Source of the DNA: AM-1111 sp046302135
GTDB lineage: Bacteria > Bacteroidota > Bacteroidia > B-17B0 > Aurantibacillaceae
Length of the DNA: 25,369 bases
Reading direction: 5' to 3'
Assembly (NCBI GenBank): GCA_046302135.1
Contig: JBKCIQ010000118.1
Location: 1-25,369 of the forward strand
The notes below the pieces were generated by a model. It saw only the letters and a list, made by a program, of their open reading frames with translations. It was not told the DNA's origin and did no database searches. The position numbers and the translations under genes are program-made. This document shows positions 16,381-23,405 of the stretch, piece after piece; within the stretch, counting starts at the first letter, position 1, and the number at the start of each line of letters is the position of its first letter.

Positions 16381-17796
16381 ATGGTTGGAAGATATACGGA
16401 AATAGCTAGATTAAACAATTCATTAAAGTCTTCTTCATCCGAATTAATTGCTGTTTATGGAAGAAGAAGAATCGGAAAAACATACTTGATTAGGAATGTC
16501 CTTCAAAAGAAAATAGTGTTTGAAATGACAGGATTATATAATGGCACTACCGCTCAGCAAATCGGAGTTTTCATGAGAGAACTTCACTCAAGATCTAAAA
16601 AGTTTAAAAAAACAGAAACGCCTGAAAATTGGGAAAGAGCATTCGAATTACTGAAACTCTATCTAAATACAGTAAAGAACAAGAGCAAAAAAGTAATATT
16701 CATTGATGAGTTTCCTTGGTTTGACGGCCATAAGTCAGATTTTTTAAAATACTTCGGCCACTTTTGGAACAGTTACTGCGAAAAAAGAAAAGACCTTCTT
16801 GTTGTGATCTGCGGTTCGGCTGCTTCTTACATGATAAAAAACATCATTTCAAACAGAGGCAGTCTTCACGCAAGGTTAACATATTCACTTCGGCTTATGC
16901 CTTTTTCTTTGCATGAAACGAAATTATATCTTGAGTCGAAAAAAATTAAATGGAGTAACTATAACATTCTTCAACTTTACAATTGCATTGGCGGAATTCC
17001 ACATTACCTTTCTAAAATAAAAAAAGAAGAAAGCGTAGTTCAAAACATACAAAGGCTTTGCTTTAACAACAACGCAGATCTTGCCGGAGAATTCAATACA
17101 ATTTTTGAATCCTTATTTGATCAGTCGGAAACTCATATTTCTATCATCAGGAAATTAGGTAACAGCAGAAAGGGTTTGACACGTGATGAATTAATCCGAG
17201 CAACAGGTTTCTCCGGCGGTGGCTTTTTTTCAAAAACACTTGAAGAATTGATTGCTTCGGGATTTGTGACAGATTACCCTGCCTACAACCATAAAGCAAA
17301 ATTAACCTTGTACCGACTTTCTGATGAGTACTCCAGATTTTATTTAAAGTACATTGAAAAGAATAAAAGTCAGGGTAATAATTTCTGGAAGACGATGTCA
17401 CAGCAGTCGAGTTACCTGAGTTGGGCAGGTTATAATTTTGAAACAGCATGCCTGAAGCATATTCAGGCAATAAAGAAAGCACTGGGTATAGAAGGAATTC
17501 ATTCGGTTAGTTCGAGCTGGACCGGATCAGGAATACAAATTGATTTGCTGATTGCAAGAAAAGACAACTGGGTAAATATTTGCGAGATGAAATTTTACAA
17601 TGGAGAATATGTAATCAATCGTTCTGAGTTTAAAAAACTACAGGATAAAATTCAAATATTCTCCAAAAAAACAGGAGCGAAATCTACGGTAGTGCTAACA
17701 TTCATCTCTACTTTTGGCGTGAAGGAAAATGAATACGAGCAAGATGTTGTAAACGATAATTTTAAAGCAGACATTTTGTTTGCGCCGATAAATTGA
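16381..17796 (+). CDS. ATPase_2/DUF234-type AAA ATPase with C-terminal PD-(D/E)XK-like domain
   Basis: A 471-residue protein with an N-terminal P-loop ATPase of the archaeal-ATPase (ATPase_2) type: Walker A GRRRIGKT (residues 27-34), Walker B VIFIDE (105-110) and a sensor-like VVICGSAASY. A winged-helix-like stretch follows (about 250-315, KGLTRDELIRATG, SKTLEELIASGFV). The C-terminal DUF234-like domain shows the PD-(D/E)XK pattern: E354, D388 in IQIDLL and E402-M-K404 in ICEMKFY. This suggests a nuclease, although members are largely uncharacterised; the family is known to be sporadically distributed in archaea and bacteria, including host-associated Bacteroidota. It is a single gene with no partner, flanked by its own promoter and an unrelated minus-strand gene. 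Biological role is unknown to me. Confidence 0.88.
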   Translation: MVGRYTEIARLNNSLKSSSSELIAVYGRRRIGKTYLIRNVLQKKIVFEMTGLYNGTTAQQIGVFMRELHSRSKKFKKTETPENWERAFELLKLYLNTVKNKSKKVIFIDEFPWFDGHKSDFLKYFGHFWNSYCEKRKDLLVVICGSAASYMIKNIISNRGSLHARLTYSLRLMPFSLHETKLYLESKKIKWSNYNILQLYNCIGGIPHYLSKIKKEESVVQNIQRLCFNNNADLAGEFNTIFESLFDQSETHISIIRKLGNSRKGLTRDELIRATGFSGGGFFSKTLEELIASGFVTDYPAYNHKAKLTLYRLSDEYSRFYLKYIEKNKSQGNNFWKTMSQQSSYLSWAGYNFETACLKHIQAIKKALGIEGIHSVSSSWTGSGIQIDLLIARKDNWVNICEMKFYNGEYVINRSEFKKLQDKIQIFSKKTGAKSTVVLTFISTFGVKENEYEQDVVNDNFKADILFAPIN

Positions 17797-17930
17797 AAGG
17801 AAATCATTTATTTATATTAAATTCCTCGTTTGTTCAATGCCAACGAAAGCTTAGACAGACACAACCCTTGGGTTTTAAAAGGCCGATTCTTATTCAAAGT
17901 CACCGCCTCTCCATCTTAAAAACCGTACGC

Positions 17931-18983
17931 TTACTTATTGGATGCGTGAACAATGTTCGAAATTCTGTAAAGCATTCTAGCTCCAACATTCGCATCCCAC
18001 TCATCTTCACCGGGAGCAATTTCATTGATATCAAAAGCTATTATTCGCTTTCCTGAATGAACAATTTTCTCTAACAAAAACAAAACCTGTTCTGTTTCAA
18101 AACCCCCAGCCACAGGTGTCCCTGTATTAGGACAAAGTTTAGGGTCGAGGCCGTCAATATCAAAACTCAAATAAATCTTATCAGGCAATTCTCTGATAAT
18201 TTTTTCGCAAATGTTTTCCCATTGAGCTCCGCGATACATTTCATGTTTTATATCCCGATCGAAAAATGTTTTCACTCGACCGTCGGGATTTTGAGTGATG
18301 TTGAACTCCGCTTCGCAGTAATCACGAATACCAACCTGTACCAATTTTTCAACCTGAGGAATTTTCAATGCGTTAAACATGATGGAGGCGTGAGAAAATT
18401 CAAATCCCTCGTAAGCATCACGCAGATCTGCATGTGCATCAATTTGTAATATTCCATAAGTACCAAAGTGCTCTGCAAGGGCTTGCATCATACCGAATGG
18501 CGTAGAATGATCTCCGCCTAACAATCCAACTATTTTATTTTTCTTCAGAAAATGCGTGACACGTTCTTTAACCGTTGTATTCAACCAATGAGAACCTGCA
18601 TTAACCTCGCTCTGAATTTGCTTCATCTCTGAATTGGTTTCGCTGCTCTCACCTTTAGCGTACAAATCAATGTAATGCTCGGCTTTGAGTCTGAGCAATT
18701 CGCTTTTTTCTTTAATGGCAGGATTCATTTCATCCATCGCGATTCCGTTTTTCCACGCATCCTTCACAAAGGGATCGAATAAATCCACCTGAAATGAAGC
18801 GTCGAATACAGCATCGGGTCCATTTGCTGTACCGCCTCCGTAAGAAACTGTAACCTCCCAGGGAACGGGAATAATGACCACATCGGCCTCGTCTGTATTA
18901 AAAGGAAGGCCAAATAAATTCGCGTTAGCATCTCCGATTTCGTTGGGGTTGAAGTCTTTTATTTTTTGTTCTTTTGAAGTCAT
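17931..18983 (-). CDS. Arginase/agmatinase-family ureohydrolase
   Basis: Members of this family use a binuclear Mn site to hydrolyse guanidino compounds (arginine, agmatine, formiminoglutamate, guanidinobutyrate). The 350-residue protein has all metal-ligand motifs: GGDHS with H159, DAHAD with D182, H184 and D186, and SFDIDGLDP with D275 and D277. An N-terminal extension of about 30 residues and an insertion near 85-130 make it somewhat longer than a typical agmatinase. Substrate cannot be fixed from sequence: agmatinase is my first guess because this long form is common in Bacteroidota polyamine synthesis, but no arginine decarboxylase or histidine-degradation gene is in the window. Single gene with a TATCTTTG octamer about 40 bases upstream. 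Confidence 0.92.
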   Translation of the reverse strand: MTSKEQKIKDFNPNEIGDANANLFGLPFNTDEADVVIIPVPWEVTVSYGGGTANGPDAVFDASFQVDLFDPFVKDAWKNGIAMDEMNPAIKEKSELLRLKAEHYIDLYAKGESSETNSEMKQIQSEVNAGSHWLNTTVKERVTHFLKKNKIVGLLGGDHSTPFGMMQALAEHFGTYGILQIDAHADLRDAYEGFEFSHASIMFNALKIPQVEKLVQVGIRDYCEAEFNITQNPDGRVKTFFDRDIKHEMYRGAQWENICEKIIRELPDKIYLSFDIDGLDPKLCPNTGTPVAGGFETEQVLFLLEKIVHSGKRIIAFDINEIAPGEDEWDANVGARMLYRISNIVHASNK

Positions 18984-19019
18984 ATTGTAGAGTGATTTAT
19001 TGTTTAAAATTTAGCAGAA

Positions 19020-19027
19020 CAAAGATA
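19020..19027 (-). promoter_or_regulatory. -7 promoter element of the arginase-family gene
   Basis: Minus-strand TATCTTTG, a perfect consensus match whose G lies 36 bases before the start codon. No clear -33 partner. Confidence 0.55.
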
Positions 19028-19117
19028 CAGCTTTAGGTTTAGGGATGTTTATTACAGCCATGTAAATAAAATCATACACTTTTAAAATTTATTTAATGCT
19101 ATTTGAAACAAATGAAT

Positions 19118-19125
19118 TAATTTTG
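19118..19125 (+). promoter_or_regulatory. Possible promoter driving the hairpin element
   Basis: TAATTTTG, the same octamer as at the THX gene, about 29 bases before the left arm of the long hairpin. An upstream TTTG at 19102 is too close to be a normal -33. Confidence 0.35.
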
Positions 19126-19153
19126 AAAAATGATAAAATAAAATTTTAATAAT

Positions 19154-19319
19154 ATTAGCGTTTGCTAAAGATCCTGCTCTGGAAAAGTCGAAAAAAAAGG
19201 AAACAGGGAGTAACAGCAAAACGCTCGCGTCAAAGGCGTGGGCGTTGCTTTACTTTGTTTTCCAGGGCTTCGACTCCCACCAGAGCAAGTAATAGCAACT
19301 AACCCACGCTGATTTTTTT
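19154..19319 (+). ncRNA. Long imperfect hairpin ending in a T-run: candidate structured RNA or palindromic repeat
   Basis: A roughly 160-base imperfect inverted repeat. Pairing arms from outside to inside: ATTAGCG 19154-19160 with CGCTGAT 19307-19313 (one G.T); TTGCTA 19162-19167 with TAGCAA 19293-19298; TGCTCTGG 19175-19182 with CCAGAGCA 19280-19287; AGTCGAA 19186-19192 with TTCGACT 19269-19275; GGAAA 19199-19203 with TTTCC 19259-19263; AGTAA 19209-19213 with TTACT 19250-19254; AGCAA 19215-19219 with TTGCT 19245-19249; CGC 19222-19224 with GCG 19242-19244. A run of seven T closes it on the plus strand, as in an intrinsic terminator. It could be a small RNA, a leader structure of the LamG transcript, or a mobile palindromic repeat; the structure is seen, the role is not. 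Confidence 0.5.
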
Positions 19320-19361
19320 AAACCGCTACTTTGGGTTGGAGTGGAAAAAATAATTTTAATA

Positions 19362-20690
19362 ATGAAAAAGAAAAATTTACTTCTGAGCGTGGTGGCAACA
19401 ATTGGATTGACAGCTGCAACAATGGCGCAAAGTGTACCGAGTTATTTACCAACCAACGGACTCGTAGGATGGTGGCCATTTAACGGAAACGCGAATGATG
19501 AGAGTGGGAATGGGAATAATGGTACGGTGAATGGGGCAACATTGACAAGTGATAGAAATGGAGCAGCGAATAGTGCGTTTAGCTTAAACGGATTAAGTGA
19601 TTATATTACCCTGAATAATTATCCTACTTCCGGAAATCAATCTTTTTCTATTTTTAGTTGGGTTAAAACACCAAGTATTGCTTCTAGACGACAAATAATA
19701 AGTTATGGATCGAACAATACATTACAAGGTGCATGGTTTTATATAGGTGTTGATAGTCTGTTACATTTTGATCTATCTTTTACTAACGGTCCTGTTTCCA
19801 ACATAAAAATTGGAAATAACTCTTGGCATCATGTAGGAGTTATAAATAACTCTGGATTGATTCAACTATTTGTTGATGGAATTTCATCAGGCATTTCACT
19901 TGCAATGTCGCCAAATATTTTAACAGGAGGAAAAACAATAGGTAGCTCAATAATAAACAACAATTGGTTCTTTAATGGTATTCTTGACGACATCGGCATT
20001 TGGAACCGTGTGTTGACACAACAGGAAATTTCAGACTTATATAATTCTGTAAATTGCTCTAATAATTTAACTGTTAATCCATCAAATAATAATCTTATCA
20101 CTGGAAACCAGGCGAATTTTACCGCAACTACTTCTGATCCTAATCCATCCTTTGTATGGCAAAGCGATTTCGGTCAGGGGTTTCAAACGCTTAACAATTA
20201 TGGTAATTACTCCGGAGTAAACTCTTCTTCACTCAGCATCTCAAACGTTCAATTTGCCAATCACAATCAGCCCATCAGAGCAATTTCTACTTCGGGCAAT
20301 TGTATTGACACGTCAAACGTTGCAATGATAATGATAATTGATACCTGTATCAATACGATAAATGACACCAATTTTATTACTGTAACCGACACGTTAATTA
20401 TCAATGCTACAATTACAGGAATTAATCCGCCAAACAATCAAAACACCATTAAAGTATTTCCGAATCCTGCCAGCACTCACATCACGATTAATTACGGAAA
20501 CTTTGCAAGCATGAATGGCTATCAATTAAAAATCACCAATGCTTTAGGTCAACAAGTTTTTAATACCAACATCACTCAGCAAAGTGATTATATTGATTTA
20601 TCTACCTGGTCGGGCAACGGAGTTTACTTTGTTCATTTGATAGACCCACAGGGACAAACTGTTGATATCAGAAAGATTGTATTGCAATAA
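19362..20690 (+). CDS. Secreted LamG-like protein with T9SS type A sorting domain
   Basis: A 442-residue exported protein. Signal peptide at residues 1-22 (KKKN, hydrophobic LLLSVVATIGLTAA, ending MAQ). A LamG/concanavalin-like jelly-roll domain covers about 30-230, opening GLVGWWPFNGNANDESGNG and closing with GILDDIGIWNRVLTQQEI, the usual end of such domains. A Thr/Asn-rich linker with Ig-like character (about 235-330) leads to the T9SS C-terminal domain at about 363-442 (KVFPNPA, NALGQQVF, GVYFVHL, final KIVLQ). T9SS domains are known to route proteins through the outer membrane and onto the cell surface. Carbohydrate or adhesion binding is likely but the ligand is unknown. A GTG at 19341 is in frame, but the ATG at 19362 gives a normal signal peptide. 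Confidence 0.93.
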   Translation: MKKKNLLLSVVATIGLTAATMAQSVPSYLPTNGLVGWWPFNGNANDESGNGNNGTVNGATLTSDRNGAANSAFSLNGLSDYITLNNYPTSGNQSFSIFSWVKTPSIASRRQIISYGSNNTLQGAWFYIGVDSLLHFDLSFTNGPVSNIKIGNNSWHHVGVINNSGLIQLFVDGISSGISLAMSPNILTGGKTIGSSIINNNWFFNGILDDIGIWNRVLTQQEISDLYNSVNCSNNLTVNPSNNNLITGNQANFTATTSDPNPSFVWQSDFGQGFQTLNNYGNYSGVNSSSLSISNVQFANHNQPIRAISTSGNCIDTSNVAMIMIIDTCINTINDTNFITVTDTLIINATITGINPPNNQNTIKVFPNPASTHITINYGNFASMNGYQLKITNALGQQVFNTNITQQSDYIDLSTWSGNGVYFVHLIDPQGQTVDIRKIVLQ

Positions 20691-20709
20691 AAATTAACGT
20701 GAAACTAAA

Positions 20710-20759
20710 CCGCCACTTCGACACCCTTCGGGGCTCAGTGGCCGGTTTTTTATTTTTTA
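20710..20759 (+). terminator. REP-like hairpin with T-run after the LamG gene
   Basis: CCGCCACT (20710-20717) pairs with AGTGGCCGG (20737-20745) with one bulge; ACCC (20723-20726) pairs with GGGG or GGGC near 20730-20734. T-rich tract 20746-20759 follows. The core CACTTCGAC...GGCTCAGTG resembles the abundant intergenic CACTTCGACAAGCTCAGTG-type repeat of many bacterial genomes; here it probably serves as terminator 20 bases after the stop codon. Confidence 0.65.
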
Positions 20760-20823
20760 TTGATTTTACAAACTGAAGTCCGAGTTAATTACCGCGTAAT
20801 TTTATGGCTCATCACTTTTGAAA

Positions 20824-20876
20824 ATATAGCTCAATTTATGGCGGAGCTTGAGCTACATTTCATATATTTGTGAGCT
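20824..20876. promoter_or_regulatory. Candidate operator of the Fic gene (three TGAGCT half-sites)
   Basis: TAGCTCAA (20827-20834) and TTGAGCTA (20848-20855) form an 8-base inverted repeat with a 13-base spacer, extendable to 10 of 11 bases (20824-20858). A third TGAGCT lies at 20871-20876. Half-site starts at 20828, 20849 and 20871 are 21 and 22 bases apart, two helical turns. The set brackets the -7 octamer, as expected for a repressor; the Fic protein's own winged helix is a candidate binder (inference). Confidence 0.45.
20863..20870 (+). promoter_or_regulatory. -7 promoter element of the Fic gene
   Basis: TATATTTG, a perfect TAnnTTTG match whose G lies 18 bases before the ATG at 20889. 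It sits between the second and third TGAGCT half-sites. No -33 at normal spacing. Confidence 0.5.
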
Positions 20877-20888
20877 CTATTTTTTATT

Positions 20889-21929
20889 ATGATCGACAAC
20901 AGGGAAACAGAAATAATCGATTTCATTAAAAAAAACAAAGAATGTTCCTCTAAAGAAATTTCTGATGGAATTAAATCGTCCATAAGTTATGCTACTGTAA
21001 AAAGAATACTAAATAAATTATCTTCTGAAAATCTTTTAACCACAAGCGGACAAGGCAAAGGAACGAAATATCTAATTTCCAAATCCTATGAACTTTTACA
21101 GCCTATCGACCTTGAAAAATACTACAAAAAAGAAATTGATGAGCGGAAAATATTAAAGGGATTTAATTTTAACCTGATCGAAGAAACTATTGCAAACACG
21201 AATATTTTTACCGGAAAGGAAAACGAAAAACTCAATTCTCTAGAGAGCATCTACAAGAATAATGTTTCCCAACTTACAAAAAATGAATTTTTAATAGAAT
21301 TAGAGCGACTTGCAATAGACCTTAGTTGGAAATCATCACAAATAGAAGGAAATACATACACCTTACTTGAAACCGAAAGACTTTTAAAACAAAAAGAAAC
21401 TGCTTCCGGCAAAACGAAAGAGGAAGCAATAATGTTGCTTAATCATAAAGATGCAATTGATTTTATAATAGACCATCCAAAATACTTAACACCTCTTTCG
21501 AATTCAAAAATTGAAAACATCCATAGTTTATTAATCAAAGATTTGAAAATTGATAAAAATATAAGACGAAGAAGGGTTGGTATTTCAGGCACAAATTATA
21601 AGCCTTTGGATAATGAATTTCAAATCAAGGAGGCCTTATCTGCAATGTGCCAAGTAATTAATTCGAAAAAAAATGTATTTGAAAAAGCAATTTTAGCTCT
21701 TGTGCTTATTTCTTACATTCAACCATTTGTTGACGGAAACAAAAGGACCGCTAGAATTGTAAGCAATGCGATATTGATCCATTTTAAACATTGTCCTATT
21801 TCATTCCGAACTGTAGATTCAATCGAGTATAAAAAAGCTATGCTGTTGTTCTACGAACAAAATAACATTTCTGAATTTAAAAAGATTTTTATTGATCAAT
21901 TTGAATTTGCTGTTAAAACCTATTTTTAA
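20889..21929 (+). CDS. Fic-domain protein with N-terminal winged helix; Gln in place of catalytic His
   Basis: Fic enzymes usually transfer AMP from ATP to target hydroxyls. The 346-residue protein has an N-terminal winged helix (about 1-65: CSSKEISDGI, then YATVKRILNKL), a helical Fic_N-like part with the inhibitory motif [S/T]xxxE[G/N] as S149-SQI-E153-G154, a flap-like segment (about 226-241, RRRRVGISGTNYKP) and the Fic core motif IQPFVDGNKRTAR at 277-289. Canonical Fic is HPFxxGNGRxxR; here Q278 occupies the His position while F280, D282, G283, N284, R286 and R289 remain. This may abolish or change the transfer chemistry. No toxin-antitoxin partner gene is adjacent. It is single, flanked by the REP-like hairpin and a terminator, and is probably acquired or variable content (inference). 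Confidence 0.92.
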   Translation: MIDNRETEIIDFIKKNKECSSKEISDGIKSSISYATVKRILNKLSSENLLTTSGQGKGTKYLISKSYELLQPIDLEKYYKKEIDERKILKGFNFNLIEETIANTNIFTGKENEKLNSLESIYKNNVSQLTKNEFLIELERLAIDLSWKSSQIEGNTYTLLETERLLKQKETASGKTKEEAIMLLNHKDAIDFIIDHPKYLTPLSNSKIENIHSLLIKDLKIDKNIRRRRVGISGTNYKPLDNEFQIKEALSAMCQVINSKKNVFEKAILALVLISYIQPFVDGNKRTARIVSNAILIHFKHCPISFRTVDSIEYKKAMLLFYEQNNISEFKKIFIDQFEFAVKTYF

Positions 21930-22030
21930 GGAAATGTGTAGCTTGACCTTACAAGATATTAATCTTAAGCATCGAATTGGGATTAACAATAATATCTGAA
22001 ATAGCTATTTAGCCTCATACGAAAACAAAA

Positions 22031-22057
22031 AAGCCGATTTATCAAATCGGCTTTTCA
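22031..22057. terminator. Bidirectional terminator between the Fic gene and icd
   Basis: A perfect 10-base stem, AAGCCGATTT (22031-22040) and AAATCGGCTT (22044-22053), with a three-base loop. It is followed by TTcattt on the plus strand and, read on the minus strand, by TTTTTTGTTTTC. The minus direction is stronger and it sits about 20 bases after the icd stop. Confidence 0.85.
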
Positions 22058-22073
22058 TTTGACAAAGCAATTC

Positions 22074-23303
22074 TTATTTTCCTAATTTCTTTTTCAATCC
22101 TTCATCCAATGCAGATAAAAATTCTTCAGTGTTCAGATAATGCTTTCCGTGTTCCACTTTGTTTCCGTGAACACAAACCGCAAGATCTTTGGTCATTTTT
22201 CCACTCTCAATGGTTTCAACACAAACCTGCTCTAATGCGTGACAGAAATTAATGAGTTCCTGGTTGCCGTCTTTCTTCCCTCTGAATTCCAATCCGCGTG
22301 TCCATGCAAAAATAGAAGCTACAGGATTTGTAGAAGTTGATTTACCGGCCTGATGATCGCGGTAGTGACGTGTAACGGTACCATGAGCCGCCTCAGCTTC
22401 CATGGTTTGTCCATCAGGAGTAACCAAAACAGAAGTCATCAATCCTAAAGAACCAAATCCCTGAGCAACAGAATCAGATTGCACATCTCCATCATAATTC
22501 TTACATGCCCAAACAAAATTTCCATTCCACTTCAATGCAGATGCAACCATGTCATCAATCAAACGGTGCTCGTACACAATCTTAGCGGCTTCAAATTTTG
22601 ACTTATAATCTTTTTCATAAATCTCTTGAAAGATATCTTTGAATCTTCCATCGTATTTTTTAAGTATGGTGTTTTTTGTAGAAAGATAAAGTGGCCATCC
22701 TTTGCTAAGTGCCATGTTAAAACAAGCATGGGCAAATCCGCGGATAGACTCTTCGGTATTGTACATTCCCAATGCAACTCCCGCACCTTTAAATTTGAAG
22801 ATCTCATGTTCAATCACCTGTCCGTCTTCACCCTCAAATTTCATGGTGAGTTTACCTTTACCAGGAACTACAAAATCAGTAGCTCTGTACTGATCACCAA
22901 ATGCATGACGACCAACAATAATTGGTGCGTCCCAGTTGCTTACCAAACGCGGAACGTTCTTACAAACGATAGGCTCGCGGAAAACTGTTCCATCTAAAAT
23001 ATTACGAATGGTCCCGTTTGGTGACTTCCACATTTGCTTCAAACTGAATTCCTTTACACGCGCTTCGTCAGGTGTAATGGTAGCGCATTTGATTCCAACG
23101 CCGTATTTCTTAATGGCTTCTGCGGCATCAATGGTTACCTGGTCATTTGTAGCGTCGCGGTGTTCGATTCCTAGGTCGTAATATTTGATGTCCACATCAA
23201 GATACGGGAGAATCAATTTATCTTTTATGAACTTCCAGATGATTCTGGTCATCTCGTCACCGTCGAGTTCTACAACGGGGTTGGCAACTTTAATTTTTGA
23301 CAT
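22074..23303 (-). CDS. icd: NADP-dependent isocitrate dehydrogenase (eukaryotic-like, IDH1/2 type)
   Basis: Converts isocitrate to 2-oxoglutarate and CO2 with NADP in the TCA cycle. The 409-residue product matches the homodimeric IDH1/IDH2-type (type II) enzymes in length and motifs: VELDGDEMTRIIW at the N-terminus, KSPNGTIRNILDGTVFREPI for substrate binding, GRHAFGDQYRATD (its Arg corresponds to human IDH1 Arg132), metal-site segment with KNYDGDVQSD, and EAAHGTVTRHYRDH for cofactor binding. It is not the E. coli-type Icd, so kinase-controlled regulation by IDH kinase is not expected. The single gene has a TACCTTTG-C promoter octamer upstream and a strong terminator downstream. It complements the sdh operon in the same pathway but is not adjacent to it. 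Confidence 0.96.
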   Translation of the reverse strand: MSKIKVANPVVELDGDEMTRIIWKFIKDKLILPYLDVDIKYYDLGIEHRDATNDQVTIDAAEAIKKYGVGIKCATITPDEARVKEFSLKQMWKSPNGTIRNILDGTVFREPIVCKNVPRLVSNWDAPIIVGRHAFGDQYRATDFVVPGKGKLTMKFEGEDGQVIEHEIFKFKGAGVALGMYNTEESIRGFAHACFNMALSKGWPLYLSTKNTILKKYDGRFKDIFQEIYEKDYKSKFEAAKIVYEHRLIDDMVASALKWNGNFVWACKNYDGDVQSDSVAQGFGSLGLMTSVLVTPDGQTMEAEAAHGTVTRHYRDHQAGKSTSTNPVASIFAWTRGLEFRGKKDGNQELINFCHALEQVCVETIESGKMTKDLAVCVHGNKVEHGKHYLNTEEFLSALDEGLKKKLGK

Positions 23304-23340
23304 TATTGAAAATTTAAAAATTTAGATTTTTGAATGTGGG

Positions 23341-23348
23341 CAAAGGTA
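23341..23348 (-). promoter_or_regulatory. -7 promoter element of icd
   Basis: Minus-strand TACCTTTG, followed by C, a perfect TAnnTTTG match with its G 37 bases before the icd ATG. No good -33 partner is visible. Confidence 0.5.
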
Positions 23349-23405
23349 AAAATTTATCAATCACTTTAAATAAAAATGAATCGAATGTCAAGTAAAAAAC
23401 GACAT

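Larger units (their letters stand above)
18984..19361. other. Intergenic region between the arginase-family gene and the LamG gene
   Basis: A divergent gap of 378 bases. It holds the arginase-family -7 octamer (19020-19027, minus), a plus-strand TAATTTTG (19118-19125), the long hairpin element (19154-19319) and a weak TACTTTG (19327-19333) before the LamG start. The rest is plain AT-rich DNA. No open reading frame of note. Confidence 0.65.

Noticed and set aside
17862..17876. AACCC/GGGTT mini-palindrome after the ATPase/nuclease gene
   Set aside because: Loop would be too small or the stem only four pairs; likely chance.
17793..18056. Plus-strand frame after the ATPase/nuclease gene, running into the arginase-family gene
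   Set aside because: Most of it is antisense to conserved C-terminal arginase-family sequence; the unique part is short and has no features.
19154..19319. Integron attC site or retron-type msr/msd as explanation of the long hairpin
   Set aside because: No RYYYAAC/GTTRRRY ends as in attC, no integrase and no reverse transcriptase gene nearby.
20889..21929. Fic gene as half of a toxin-antitoxin pair
   Set aside because: No small antitoxin frame is adjacent on either side, and the inhibitory motif is built into the protein.
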